This document shows positions 1-7,984 of a stretch of 64,000 bases of DNA, piece by piece. The position numbers and the translations under genes are program-made. Positions within the stretch are counted from its first letter, which is position 1, and every line of letters starts with the position of its first letter. Source of the stretch: [Ruminococcus] torques ATCC 27756 (GTDB taxonomy: Bacteria; Bacillota; Clostridia; Lachnospirales; Lachnospiraceae). The stretch is from positions 124,001 through 188,000 of the forward strand of contig NZ_DS264344.1 in assembly GCF_000153925.1 (NCBI RefSeq). The letters are read 5' to 3'. Under the pieces are notes generated by a model. That model had not been told where the DNA came from. It ran no database searches and worked only from the letters and a program-made list of their open reading frames with translations.

Positions 1-19
1 GAAAACGAGGTGTCATTTT

Positions 20-589
20 ATGCGTGTAATTGCAGGAAGTGCAAGAAGTCTCAGATTAAAAACTTTAGACGGGATGGACACAAGACCAACGACTGACCGT
101 ATCAAAGAAACACTGTTCAATATGATCGGTCCGTCAATGTTTGACTGTGTATTTCTTGATCTCTTTGCGGGAAGCGGCGGGATCGGAATTGAAGCGCTCA
201 GCAGAGGAGCTCGCGAAGCTGTTTTTGTAGAGAATAATCCGAAGGCAATGATGTGTGTTAAAGACAATCTGAAGTTTACCAAATTAGAAGGCAAGGCGGT
301 TACATTGACTACAGATGTTATGAATGCGCTTTACAAGCTGGAAGGTGAAAAGGTATTTGATTATATTTTTTTGGATCCTCCGTATGACAGAGGATTCGAA
401 AAGAGGGTATTAGAATATTTATCGGATTCAAGTCTTGTCTATGAAGATACCCAGATCATTGTGGAAGCGTCAAAAGAAACTGATTTTTCGTATTTACAGG
501 ATTTGGGATTTGAAATTATCAGAGAAAAAACGTATAAAACGAATAAGCACCTGTTTATCGAGAAGGCGGGGAAAGAGGAAGTATGTTAA
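20..589 (+). CDS. rsmD: 16S rRNA (guanine-N2)-methyltransferase RsmD
   Basis: This 189-residue protein should methylate a guanine (G966 in E. coli numbering) of 16S rRNA in the small ribosomal subunit, using S-adenosylmethionine. The N-terminal stretch RPTTDRIKE (about 22-30) is characteristic of RsmD. The SAM loop [10 protein letters not shown] lies at 47-56 and the catalytic DPPY at 119-122. Length is normal for the family. The ATG is preceded by GAGGTG. Its last 7 bases overlap coaD, a pairing that is very common in Firmicutes, so the two are translated from one message. Confidence 0.95.
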   Translation: MRVIAGSARSLRLKTLDGMDTRPTTDRIKETLFNMIGPSMFDCVFLDLFAGSGGIGIEALSRGAREAVFVENNPKAMMCVKDNLKFTKLEGKAVTLTTDVMNALYKLEGEKVFDYIFLDPPYDRGFEKRVLEYLSDSSLVYEDTQIIVEASKETDFSYLQDLGFEIIREKTYKTNKHLFIEKAGKEEVC

Positions 590-1080
590 GAGCAATTTAT
601 CCGGGCAGTTTTGATCCGGTTACTTACGGTCATATAGATATTATGCGAAGATCATGCAAAATTGTTGACGAATTAATTGTCGGCGTATTGAGCAATAAAG
701 CAAAAATCCCGTTGTTTTCTGTAGAAGAACGTGTTAAAATGTTAAAAGAAGTGACAAAAGATCTTGATAATATCCGAATCGTTCCGTTTGATGGACTTTT
801 AGTGGAGTTCGCTTCGCGTATGAATGCCGGACTTGTGATAAGAGGACTGCGGGCAATCACAGATTTTGAATATGAACTTCAGATGTCACAGACAAATCAA
901 AAACTGGATCCGAATATTGAGACGATGTTTTTGACGACGAGTATTGAATATTCTTATTTAAGTTCTACAACAGTAAGAGAGATTGCTGCTTTTGGGGGAG
1001 ATTTAACACAATTCGTGCCGGAGGCGGTAGCTTTGGAACTTGAAAAAAAGATGAATACAAAAGGAGAGTGTAACAAATGA
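583..1080 (+). CDS. coaD: phosphopantetheine adenylyltransferase
   Basis: This protein catalyses the penultimate step of coenzyme A synthesis: ATP plus 4'-phosphopantetheine gives dephospho-CoA. The 165 residues match the usual size. The nucleotidyltransferase signature is complete: [11 protein letters not shown] (7-17, with the TxGH nucleotide-binding motif) and SSTTVRE (127-133, the ISSTxxR equivalent). The ATG follows AGAGGAAGT. It overlaps the rsmD stop by 7 bases and the next gene by 4 (ATGA), indicating tight translational coupling in a three-gene operon. Confidence 0.96.
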   Translation: MLRAIYPGSFDPVTYGHIDIMRRSCKIVDELIVGVLSNKAKIPLFSVEERVKMLKEVTKDLDNIRIVPFDGLLVEFASRMNAGLVIRGLRAITDFEYELQMSQTNQKLDPNIETMFLTTSIEYSYLSSTTVREIAAFGGDLTQFVPEAVALELEKKMNTKGECNK

Positions 1081-1664
1081 GCAGCCGTATTGAGCAGATT
1101 ATCGAAGAGATTGAAGAGTATATTGACCGAGACTGTAAATTCCAGCCGCTGTCAACTACCAAGATTATTGTGAATAAAGAACATTTAGAAGAGCTTTTGA
1201 GAGAACTTCGTCTGAAAACTCCTGACGAGATTAAACGTTATCAGAAGATTATCGCAAACAGAGATGCGATTCTTGCGGATGCACAGGCAAAGGCGGATGC
1301 GATGATTGAAGAAGCGCAGGTACAGACGACAGAGCTTGTCAGCGAGCATGAGATCATGCAGCAGGCTTATGCGCAGGCAAATGAGATTGTAACGCAGGCT
1401 ACGGCACAGGCTCAGGAGATTATAGATAACGCAACGAGTGATGCAAATGCAATCAGGATCGGAGCAATCCAGTATACAGATGATCTTATGGCAAATGCCG
1501 AAAGTATTATCGGACATACACTTGATAGTTATACAACAAAATACGATGGTCTGATCAGCTCCCTCCAGGAATGTTATGAAACCGTTCGCGCAAATCGCGC
1601 AGAACTTGATATCCCAACAGAAGAAGAGTCCGGAATATATAATTCTCAGGACGATTTATTCTAG
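1077..1664 (+). CDS. coiled-coil protein, ATP synthase subunit B-like/DivIVA-like, function unknown
   Basis: This is a 195-residue soluble protein without signal peptide or membrane segment. From about residue 55 to 130 it is almost entirely charged/alanine/glutamine helix (repeats of [20 protein letters not shown]), so a long coiled coil is expected. The first 50 residues are compact ([12 protein letters not shown]). Similar proteins follow coaD in many Lachnospiraceae and are often labelled ATPase or DivIVA-like, but no nucleotide-binding loop is visible here. The ATGA overlap with coaD places it in that operon, and a strong terminator follows. Function is not established. Confidence 0.8.
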   Translation: MSSRIEQIIEEIEEYIDRDCKFQPLSTTKIIVNKEHLEELLRELRLKTPDEIKRYQKIIANRDAILADAQAKADAMIEEAQVQTTELVSEHEIMQQAYAQANEIVTQATAQAQEIIDNATSDANAIRIGAIQYTDDLMANAESIIGHTLDSYTTKYDGLISSLQECYETVRANRAELDIPTEEESGIYNSQDDLF

Positions 1665-1733
1665 GGTGACGGATATTTCGACTATTTTTAATTATATATG
1701 ATACAATAAAAGCAGACGCTTTTAAGAAAAAAG

Positions 1734-1772
1734 AGATGCCTTTCAAGCAAGATTGTTTGGAAGGCATCTTTT
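1734..1772 (+). terminator. intrinsic terminator of the rsmD-coaD operon
   Basis: Bases 1734-1749 pair with 1754-1769 around an AGAT loop (outer stem AGATGCCTT/AAGGCATCT, two G-T wobbles inside), followed by TTT. It lies 70 bases past the last stop codon of the operon. Confidence 0.88.
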
Positions 1773-2039
1773 GTACCGGAAAGCAGCGGTATTGAAAGCC
1801 GATGTGCACATGTTCGACTTCCGGAGGACATCTTTTCGAAATGTGACAGATCTAGTGTCGGAAAGTGTTCAAAAATGGGAACTTTTGCAGTTATCTGGAT
1901 GTAGCGTCCATTCATCTGAAATACATTTTCAAGAAGTATTAAAAATAGAAGAACTCTGTTCATTTGTCTGAAAAAGCGTTACAATCGTTTCAGAAGGACG
2001 GGGAGGTGTTCCAGAGATCAGAAAGAACAAACAGAGTGC
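1773..2039. other. non-coding stretch, remnant/repeat material
   Basis: No ORF here has a convincing start, codon pattern or family resemblance. The segment around 1855-1880 (GTGTCGGAAAGTGTTCAAAA) resembles a repeat also present near 18858, 30678 and 42894. The rest appears to be degenerate accessory DNA leading into the island. Confidence 0.4.
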
Positions 2040-2183
2040 ATGGGTTTAGGTTTAGATGGAATGCAGAAAATGAACGGCGCGATTAATGTTGATTTCATGA
2101 CTGAGGAAGAGATTCATCAGAAGCTAGAAGCGGGATATAAGGATATGGAAAGCGGAAAAGTTCGGGAGGCATCGATTGTATGA
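2040..2183 (+). pseudogene. possible antitoxin tail (RelB-like), 47 codons
   Basis: An ATG-started frame of 47 residues has a C-terminal part (TEEEIHQKLEAGYKDMESGK) that resembles the acidic tail of small RelB/DinJ-type antitoxins. The ribbon-helix-helix N-terminus expected of that family is missing, and there is no good ribosome-binding site at any of its ATGs. I therefore read it as a 5'-truncated remnant. The family call is a resemblance only; it could be unrelated. Confidence 0.25.
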
Positions 2184-2352
2184 TACAAAGCAAACGATAG
2201 AACAAGTAACAGACTTTGCAAAAAAAGCAACCGCTTTGGGATTTTATAAGCAATATCGGGTATCTGCGGAATTGGGTTCTCAGATTGCTGGCATGATGGA
2301 GAAAGAATTCATAGACTATTTAGAAGAGAATGGTGTTTCCGTATGGAAATAG
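2176..2352 (+). CDS. small hypothetical protein, 58 residues
   Basis: A TTG-started frame has a good ribosome-binding site (GGGAGG at 2164-2169, 6 bases before the start) and overlaps the preceding small frame by 8 bases, an arrangement typical of coupled toxin-antitoxin pairs. The product is a helical, charged soluble peptide (YDTKQTIEQVTDFAKKATAL... ending NGVSVWK). I recognise no family. It may be a genuine small gene or the surviving part of a larger one in this decaying island. Confidence 0.35.
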   Translation: MYDTKQTIEQVTDFAKKATALGFYKQYRVSAELGSQIAGMMEKEFIDYLEENGVSVWK

Positions 2353-2472
2353 AAAAAAGATATAAAATGCTGGCAGATACATAAAAAATGAGGGAAGCAC
2401 ATAGAATAAAACCGGTATGAGTTGTCCTTGACAAAGGAGTTTGTTGAGGATATCACTATACCTAGTGATCGC

Positions 2473-2530
2473 ACTACGGAAACTTGAGAAGCCCGTAGTC
2501 CGGAAGGCCCCTGCGGGGGCCTTTCGTTAT
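2473..2530 (+). terminator. tandem hairpins upstream of the IS element
   Basis: The first hairpin is ACTACGG (2473-2479) pairing with CCGTAGT (2493-2499) over a 13-base loop. The second is AAGGCCCC (2504-2511) pairing with GGGGCCTT (2516-2523) over TGCG, followed by TTCGTTATT. The second looks like a strong intrinsic terminator. Together they would shield the IS from readthrough, or they could be the 3' part of a small RNA from the island. Confidence 0.6.
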
Positions 2531-2541
2531 TGTATCAAGAA

Positions 2542-2564
2542 AACCACGCGATAGTCGCGTGGTT
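2542..2564 (+). repeat. IS200 left-end recognition hairpin
   Basis: A perfect 10-bp stem with a three-base TAG loop. In this family the transposase recognises such subterminal hairpins in single-stranded DNA. Confidence 0.75.
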
Positions 2565-2600
2565 CCGTGAAAGCTTTAGCGGTGTATTCAGAAATAAAAA

Positions 2601-2661
2601 CTCCTAATGTGTATAATAAAAACGTGACCTGCCAGTTACGTAAATAAAAACACATTAGGAG
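2601..2661 (+). promoter_or_regulatory. hairpin sequestering the tnpA ribosome-binding site
   Basis: CTCCTAATGTGT (2601-2612) is the exact reverse complement of ACACATTAGGAG (2650-2661). Inside it, CGTGAC (2623-2628) pairs with GTTACG (2635-2640) with one G-U in RNA. The right arm contains nearly all of the tnpA Shine-Dalgarno AGGAGG (2657-2662), so the folded leader should block ribosome loading. This is the known IS200 strategy for keeping transposase synthesis very low. Confidence 0.85.
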
Positions 2662-2670
2662 GACCGTATA

Positions 2671-3141
2671 ATGTCAGAACAAAATACAGACGTAAAAAGC
2701 TTAGCACATACAAAATGGAATTGCAAATATCATGTAGTGTTTGCACCTAAATATCGAAGGAAAGTATTTTATAACGAAAAGAAAGAAGCAATTCGTGAAA
2801 TAATCCGAACACTGTGCCAATGGAAAGGTGTTGAAATCATCGAAGGAGAAGTATGTCCGGATCATATTCATTTACTTCTGAGTATCCCGCCCAAAATGAG
2901 CGTTTCGGGATTCATGGGATACTTAAAAGGAAAGAGTAGCCTAATGATATTTCAGAGATTCGGAAATATGAAATTTGCATACCGAAACCGCGAGTTTTGG
3001 TGTAAGGGATACTATGTTGATACAGTAGGGAAGAACACGGCAGCAATAAAAAGTTACATAGCCAACCAGCTAAAACAAGATAAGGAAATGGATCAGATTA
3101 GTCTATTCGATCCGCGAGACCCGTTTACGGGTAGCAAGTAA
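2671..3141 (+). CDS. tnpA: IS200/IS605 family Y1 transposase TnpA
   Basis: This 156-residue HUH-superfamily transposase cuts and joins single-stranded DNA through a tyrosine. The HUH motif is seen as DHIHLLL (about 64-70), and the catalytic tyrosine lies in the KGYYVDTVG segment (about 113-121). The N-terminal KYHVVFAPKYRRKVF is typical of the family. Length and both motifs are intact, so the protein is probably functional. The ATG lies 8 bases after AGGAGG, which is itself locked in a leader hairpin. Confidence 0.95.
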   Translation: MSEQNTDVKSLAHTKWNCKYHVVFAPKYRRKVFYNEKKEAIREIIRTLCQWKGVEIIEGEVCPDHIHLLLSIPPKMSVSGFMGYLKGKSSLMIFQRFGNMKFAYRNREFWCKGYYVDTVGKNTAAIKSYIANQLKQDKEMDQISLFDPRDPFTGSK

Positions 3142-3207
3142 TCCTGCGCGTGGCTGGCAGGCCAATAAAAGACGCACTTGTGCGTGGCTAGTAATATTAG
3201 GGCTATG

Positions 3208-3256
3208 CCCGAAAATGAAAAACCACCCGCTAGGCGGGTGGATGTTTATTTTCGGG
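3208..3256 (+). repeat. IS200 right-end hairpin
   Basis: The inner stem CCACCCGC/GCGGGTGG has a TAG loop identical to the left end. An outer 9-bp stem CCCGAAAAT/ATTTTCGGG encloses an A-rich internal loop. It may also end transcription from tnpA. Confidence 0.7.
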
Positions 3257-3257
3257 G

Positions 3258-3537
3258 AAGTACAAAGGCGGCGGGGAAATGAAGAAAAAAGGATTTTTAA
3301 CATAATGTTAGCAGTTATGACAAAGTTCAGAAATGTGTGTGCTCATAGTGATCGTCTGTTTGACTTTCGTACCAAGGATGCTTTATGTGATATGAAAATT
3401 CATGAAAGACTTTTCTTACCAAGAGAGCAAGGAAGATATGTGTATGGAAAAATGACTTGTTCGCACAGTTGATTATCTTGAAACTTTTATTGCCGGAAGA
3501 TGAGTTTAAAACACTTTTCCACGAATTAAAAATTTGA
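3258..3537 (+). pseudogene. C-terminal remnant of an Abi_2-family abortive infection protein
   Basis: The frame from about 3258 reads MTKFRNVCAHSDRLFDFRTKDA and RYVYGK. The RNVCAH and FRTKDA patterns are characteristic of the C-terminal half of Abi_2 (AbiD/AbiF-like) proteins, which protect cells from phage. After the A5 run at 3448-3452 the frame breaks: adding one A restores GKNDLFAQLIILKLLLP and EDEFKTLFHELKI with a stop at 3535-3537. The N-terminal half is missing, the IS lying immediately upstream. It is a dead gene unless both defects are assembly errors; the missing N-terminus is certain in this window. Confidence 0.75.
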
Positions 3538-3729
3538 GTGTATGAAGAAAAGTCTGTAATTAAGATTTTCTATGATAATGATAGGGGGGGGAAGCTCGTT
3601 CCGGAGCTTTCAACCCTTGTTTTGGAACTTTATGGTTTTGTGGACATTAACACCACAACAGGTTAGATAATAAGTCGGACTCCTTTCGTAAAAGGTTTCA
3701 TTATATTGTAAAGCCATTGAAAGTAGATA
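3538..3729. other. remnant stretch between the Abi remnant and ylbJ
   Basis: A 42-codon GTG frame (3538-3666) directly follows the Abi stop; it includes a G7 run and I recognise no family. A short hairpin AAGCTC/GAGCTT lies near 3593-3609. Nothing here is supported as a functional gene, and no terminator for the minus-strand ylbJ is evident. Confidence 0.3.
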
Positions 3730-4700
3730 TTATAAAAAAAGCAGTACATAACCATACGCTGCAGCGGCCGAAATTACAGCTGTTATTATTTTCTGGATTA
3801 AATATGGAATGAAAGGAATTCCGGAAGAATGAATCATACTTTTTGTCTGTGCGAGCGCGCATAATCCCCCGAATGAAGTTAATGCAATAATGAGCGGATA
3901 TGAAACAGCAATATTCTCGAATCTCTCAAAAAGAATGATAATTCCGTTTGTCAGTTCCAAAACAGGAAGAAGATAAAAAAACGCAGGAATATCCGTGGAA
4001 AATTTTGTGAGAAGGCGTATAAAAACAGAAAAGATAATGATATAGCCGCCTACCTTTACAATGTTTTCAAAACTATCCATCATACATTCGTCGAATGTGC
4101 GGAAGGAAAACGGATTGTTTTTACATTCTGTCTGGCGCAAGGATTCTCCGTATGATTCACTATGTTTGAAATAAAATCTTCTGAAAAAGAAACTAAGAAA
4201 AATCGGAACCGCAATTAATATGATAAGCGTTGGAACAAGTAACGTCCGATCACGCAAAATCTTGTGTATAATAAAATTAACGATAAAAACAGGACTTGTA
4301 TTATTACAGAAAGATAACAGATAAGCAGCCTCAGAGCGTTCGATCTTTTTTGTACACACAAGATCTGCGGTAACTTTTGCACCCATCGGATAACCGCATA
4401 AAAATCCGGCAATAACAGAAAATGCCCCTGCGGCAGATACGGAAAATATTTTTCCGAGAGGTTTTCCAAGTACATTTGCTATTATATTTAGTCCTCCGCT
4501 TTTTAAAAGAATAGCAGTAATAAACATAAATGGAAAAAGTGTAGGAAAATTGTGTTAAACCAGAGTAAAAGTCCGTCTGCAGCACCTGTAAAAACGATAT
4601 CAGGAGAAACGAGCATTGCAAGAAAAAGAAAAACAGTCAGACTTCCGGCATTGAGAAAACCTATTTTTTTTAATAAGTTTTTACTAGATGAGCATTTCAC
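3730..4700 (-). pseudogene. ylbJ: YlbJ-like sporulation integral membrane protein, frameshifted
   Basis: Two overlapping minus-strand frames join into one protein of roughly 325 residues. The first, from the GTG at 4700 with GGAG 8 bases upstream, runs through ADGLLLWFNTIF. The second continues PTLFPFMFITAILLKSGG and GFLCGYPMGAKVTADL. The proline-rich turn followed by GYPMGAK is the signature of nucleoside-recognition (Gate) domain proteins such as B. subtilis YlbJ and SpmA. Several hydrophobic segments span the membrane. One T is missing in the coding-strand T4 run (plus-strand A4 at 4546-4549). Either the gene is newly inactivated or the base was lost in sequencing. YlbJ acts in spore formation in Bacillus. 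Confidence 0.75.
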
Positions 4701-4839
4701 AATTTTTACTCCTTTTTTCCAGAAACAAAATCATATAGTAATGCTTATGATGCACACATCTTTTGTATGAAAATATCATATAGTGAAAGACAGAATAAAA
4801 TGTGTTTTTTATATTGACAAAAAACGGAAGGGGCAGAGT

Positions 4840-5694
4840 GTGAGAAAGTTTCAAAAAGGGAAAAGAGACTTTTTTAAAAATTTTACAATTTTGTCTTCCG
4901 TACTGTTTTTCTGCGTATTGCATTCGGCTATATGGATTCCGAAACTTCAATATCAAAGCGAGAAAAGCCGATTGTCGGAAGATATTGTGTATTCCAATTT
5001 TTTTCGCAGACAGCCTGTATCTGATGAAGTGTTAAAAAAATTGAAAGAAAGTGAAGATCCGGGAAAGTTTCTCGGTTTGTACTGGCTGGAAAGTGATTTT
5101 GAAAGGGAAAAAACAGTCGGAGATATTACAAAATCAGAAAACAGATGGAAAAAAGCAGAGAGGTGGAACTCGTATGTCAGTGTCTGTCGGGCAATCTGGA
5201 ATGACCTGGAATATTTTCCTGTAGCGGAAACTAATTTTGGGAAAGCGAACGTTTCTTTTTCAGATTCGTGGATGTTGGATCGGACTTACAAAGGAGATAG
5301 AAAACATGAAGGGACAGATATTATGCCGTTTGTCAATAAGCGGGATTACTTTCCTGTCGTAAGTATGACTGACGGGATTGTAACGTCGGTCGGTTGGTTA
5401 GAATTAGGTGGGTATCGTGTTGGAATCACTTCACCGGGAGGCGCTTACTTTTATTATGCACACTTAAGTTCTTATGCCGGAATAAAAGAAGGAGATCCTA
5501 TATCAGCGGGCGATGTGATCGGATTTATGGGAGATACGGGATACAGTAAAAGAGAAGGGACAACAGGAAAGTTTCCTGTGCACTTACATCTTGGAATTTA
5601 TATTTATAAAGACGGAAAAGAAATCAGTGTCAATCCATATGCAGCGTTAAAATATGTTGAAAACAGAAAAATCAAAGCATACTCAGACAGGTAG
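4840..5694 (+). CDS. M23-family (LytM) metallopeptidase, membrane-anchored
   Basis: This 284-residue protein should cleave peptidoglycan cross-bridges outside the membrane. A hydrophobic segment at about 17-34 (NFTILSSVLFFCVLHSAIW) acts as signal anchor. The C-terminal half carries the zinc motifs of M23 peptidases: HEGTDIM (HxxxD) and HLHLGIY (HxH). I chose the GTG at 4840 because GGAAGGGG lies just before it; an in-frame GTG at 4783 has no ribosome-binding site. It is divergent from the broken ylbJ. Its exact role (spore or cell wall) cannot be told from the sequence. Confidence 0.85.
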   Translation: MRKFQKGKRDFFKNFTILSSVLFFCVLHSAIWIPKLQYQSEKSRLSEDIVYSNFFRRQPVSDEVLKKLKESEDPGKFLGLYWLESDFEREKTVGDITKSENRWKKAERWNSYVSVCRAIWNDLEYFPVAETNFGKANVSFSDSWMLDRTYKGDRKHEGTDIMPFVNKRDYFPVVSMTDGIVTSVGWLELGGYRVGITSPGGAYFYYAHLSSYAGIKEGDPISAGDVIGFMGDTGYSKREGTTGKFPVHLHLGIYIYKDGKEISVNPYAALKYVENRKIKAYSDR

Positions 5695-5795
5695 AATAAT
5701 CATCGGAAAGTCTTTTATGAAGAGGCAAAACATGATATGATAGATAACACATGAAAAAAGAGTTGTGAAAAGCAACAGAAAACAGAGGAAATATT

Positions 5796-7202
5796 ATGAA
5801 TCTACCGATTGAATTTGAAGAAAAAATGCAAGATCTGCTTGGCGGGGAATATAACGATTATTTAAAATGTTATGAAGAACCCCGCCATTATGGACTCCGT
5901 GTAAATACATCCAAAATATCAATAGATCGTTTTTTAGAGATTGCTCCATGGCCGCTTCGTCCGATTCCGTGGATTGAAAACGGTTTTTATTATGATGGAG
6001 AAAAATATCAGCCTGCAAAGCACCCGTATTATTTTGCGGGATTGTACTATTTGCAGGAACCAAGCGCAATGACGCCTGCAAACAGACTCCCTATCGAAGC
6101 CGGAGACCGAGTGCTTGATGTGTGCGCAGCGCCGGGAGGAAAAGCGACAGAGTTAGGGGCAAAGTTAAACGGATCGGGAGTTTTGATCGCGAACGACCTG
6201 AGTAATTCAAGGGCAAGAGGACTTTTGAAAAATATTGAACTTTTCGGAATCGGAAACGTTCTTGTTTTAAGTGAAGAACCCGGAAAGCTTGTGAATTATT
6301 TTCCGGAGTATTTTGATAAGATCTTGATCGATGCGCCGTGCTCCGGAGAAGGCATGTTTCGCAAGGACAGAAAAATGGTAAAGGCATGGGAAGAACATGG
6401 TCCGGAATTTTTTGTAAAAATTCAAAGAAGCATTATTACACAAGCGGCGCAGATGCTGAAACCGGGCGGAATGCTACTTTATTCTACATGTACTTTTTCA
6501 CCGGAAGAAAATGAACAGACGATTGAATTTCTGTTACAAGAATACCCTCAATTTAAGATTTGTGATATCAAAGGATACGAAGGGTTTTCAGATGGGATTT
6601 TAAAAGCTTCTTTGAGCGGCAATGAACAGTTAAAGAAAACAATCCGCATTTTTCCTCATAAAATGGAAGGAGAAGGACATTTTATCGCGCTTTTAAAAAA
6701 AGAAGAAGAGGCAGTTTCAGAAAACTTAAAGGAAAAAGAAAAAAACAATCGAAATAAAAATGAAAAAGAAAAAAGATTACCGGACGAACTTACGGAATTT
6801 TTGAAAAATGTAAAAAGAAAATTCGATTCATCCAGAATTGATATGCGGGGAGAAAATGTATATTATATGCCGGAAGGTCTTCCAAAGTTAAACGGAGTGC
6901 GGTTTTTACGGTCCGGGCTACTCTTGGGAGAATTGAAAAAAAGGCGTTTTGAGCCAAGTCAGGCGCTGGCTATGAATTTGAAAAAAGAAGAATATGAAAA
7001 TGTACTAGATTTTTCGGTTGATGATGAACGGATTATAAAGTATTTAAAGGGAGAGACATTGGAAGTTGAAGATCTCGTTTCCTCAAAAGAGAAGGGGTGG
7101 TATCTCGTATGCGTAGACGGTTATCCTCTCGGTTTTGGCAAGCTGTCAGGACAGATGTTGAAGAATAAGTATCTGCCGGGATGGCGGTGGCAGTCATCAT
7201 GA
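5796..7202 (+). CDS. rsmF: RsmF/NOL1-NOP2-Sun family rRNA (cytosine-C5)-methyltransferase
   Basis: A 468-residue SAM-dependent m5C RNA methyltransferase. It has the SAM loop VLDVCAAPGGKATELG (about 107-122) and the two catalytic-cysteine motifs of the family, APCSGEGMF (about 179-187) and STCTFSPEENE (about 229-239). After a lysine/glutamate-rich linker (about 303-330), the C-terminal RsmF-type domain (MRGENVYYMP, LGELKKRRFEPSQALAM) probably binds RNA. The stop overlaps the next gene's start (ATGA), so it is co-translated with a pseudouridine synthase: two rRNA-modifying enzymes in one operon. Confidence 0.9.
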   Translation: MNLPIEFEEKMQDLLGGEYNDYLKCYEEPRHYGLRVNTSKISIDRFLEIAPWPLRPIPWIENGFYYDGEKYQPAKHPYYFAGLYYLQEPSAMTPANRLPIEAGDRVLDVCAAPGGKATELGAKLNGSGVLIANDLSNSRARGLLKNIELFGIGNVLVLSEEPGKLVNYFPEYFDKILIDAPCSGEGMFRKDRKMVKAWEEHGPEFFVKIQRSIITQAAQMLKPGGMLLYSTCTFSPEENEQTIEFLLQEYPQFKICDIKGYEGFSDGILKASLSGNEQLKKTIRIFPHKMEGEGHFIALLKKEEEAVSENLKEKEKNNRNKNEKEKRLPDELTEFLKNVKRKFDSSRIDMRGENVYYMPEGLPKLNGVRFLRSGLLLGELKKRRFEPSQALAMNLKKEEYENVLDFSVDDERIIKYLKGETLEVEDLVSSKEKGWYLVCVDGYPLGFGKLSGQMLKNKYLPGWRWQSS

Positions 7203-7984
7203 AATTGCGGTTAGATAAATATTTGACGGAAATGGGATGCGGCACAAGAAGTCAGGTGAAAAAAGAGATCTTAAAAGGAAGCGTTTCCGTCAATGGAGAG
7301 ATAGCAAAGAAAGCTGAGCGGAAAGTTGATACAGAAAAAGATGAGATTATATTTAAAGGAGAAAAGATCTTTTATGCAGGGTATGAATATTTTATGTTGA
7401 ATAAGCCTGCCGGAGTTGTGTCTGCAACGGAAGATAAAAAAGAGCGTACAGTCATAGACCTGATCAAAGAAAGCAAAAGAAAAGACTTATTTCCCGCGGG
7501 GCGGCTTGACAAAGATACAGAAGGTCTTCTTTTAATTACAAATGACGGGCAGCTTGCGCACCGCCTTCTTTCCCCGAAAAAGCATGTGGATAAAATTTAT
7601 TATGCAAAAATCAAAGGAATTGTGACAGAAGAAGATGTACGATTGTTTGAGAAAGGCGTACATATCGGAGATGAAAAACCTACGATGCCGGCGGCGCTTG
7701 AAATTCTTTCTGTACAAAAAGAACGGCGGAAAGAAAAGATAAAAGAGCAGAAAATATTGCCTGAAACAAAAAATGAAACAGATGAAAAGGAAGACGGATA
7801 TTCGGAAATCTATCTTACAATCAAAGAAGGTCGTTTCCATCAGGTGAAGCGTATGTTTCGTGCGGTAGGAAAAGAAGTTGTTTATTTAAAAAGGATTCAG
7901 TTTGGAACATTGACATTGGATCCGTCTTTAAAACCCGGACAATATAGAAAATTAACAGAAGAAGAGGTAGAACAATTATGTTGA
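7199..7984 (+). CDS. RsuA/RluB-family rRNA pseudouridine synthase
   Basis: A 261-residue enzyme that isomerises a uridine in rRNA. It begins with an S4 RNA-binding domain (KLRLDKYLTEMG, VSVNGEIAKKA), followed by the catalytic domain with GRLDKDTEGLLLITNDG, where the aspartate of RLDKDT is the nucleophile, and ends with FHQVKRMF. A lysine/glutamate insert lies near residue 180-200. The ATG at 7199 is preferred over the one at 7181 because it gives the natural S4 start and an ATGA overlap with rsmF. Its target (16S position 516 or 23S) cannot be assigned from sequence. Confidence 0.88.
   Translation: MKLRLDKYLTEMGCGTRSQVKKEILKGSVSVNGEIAKKAERKVDTEKDEIIFKGEKIFYAGYEYFMLNKPAGVVSATEDKKERTVIDLIKESKRKDLFPAGRLDKDTEGLLLITNDGQLAHRLLSPKKHVDKIYYAKIKGIVTEEDVRLFEKGVHIGDEKPTMPAALEILSVQKERRKEKIKEQKILPETKNETDEKEDGYSEIYLTIKEGRFHQVKRMFRAVGKEVVYLKRIQFGTLTLDPSLKPGQYRKLTEEEVEQLC

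Larger units (their letters stand above)
2525..3260 (+). mobile_element. IS200/IS605-family insertion sequence, IS200 type (no tnpB)
   Basis: An intact Y1-type transposase gene is flanked by subterminal hairpins, as this family requires: left AACCACGCGA (2542-2551)/TCGCGTGGTT (2555-2564), right CCACCCGC (3223-3230)/GCGGGTGG (3234-3241), both with a TAG loop. The right hairpin is nested in a longer stem: CCCGAAAAT at 3208-3216 pairs with ATTTTCGGG at 3248-3256. No accessory tnpB and no long inverted repeats are present, so this is the minimal IS200 form. Exact tips cannot be fixed from sequence alone because the family makes no target duplication; the boundaries given are approximate. Confidence 0.85.

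Noticed and set aside
1753-1971. 72-codon plus-strand ORF after the rsmD-coaD terminator
   Set aside because: It starts inside the terminator stem, has no ribosome-binding site and resembles no family.
2525-3260. TnpB/omega-RNA system associated with the IS
   Set aside because: No tnpB frame on either strand; the element is the transposase-only IS200 type.
3215-3303. Frame running from inside the IS right-end hairpin into the Abi remnant
   Set aside because: The first residues come from the IS hairpin, not a real protein start; only the part from about 3258 is Abi-like.
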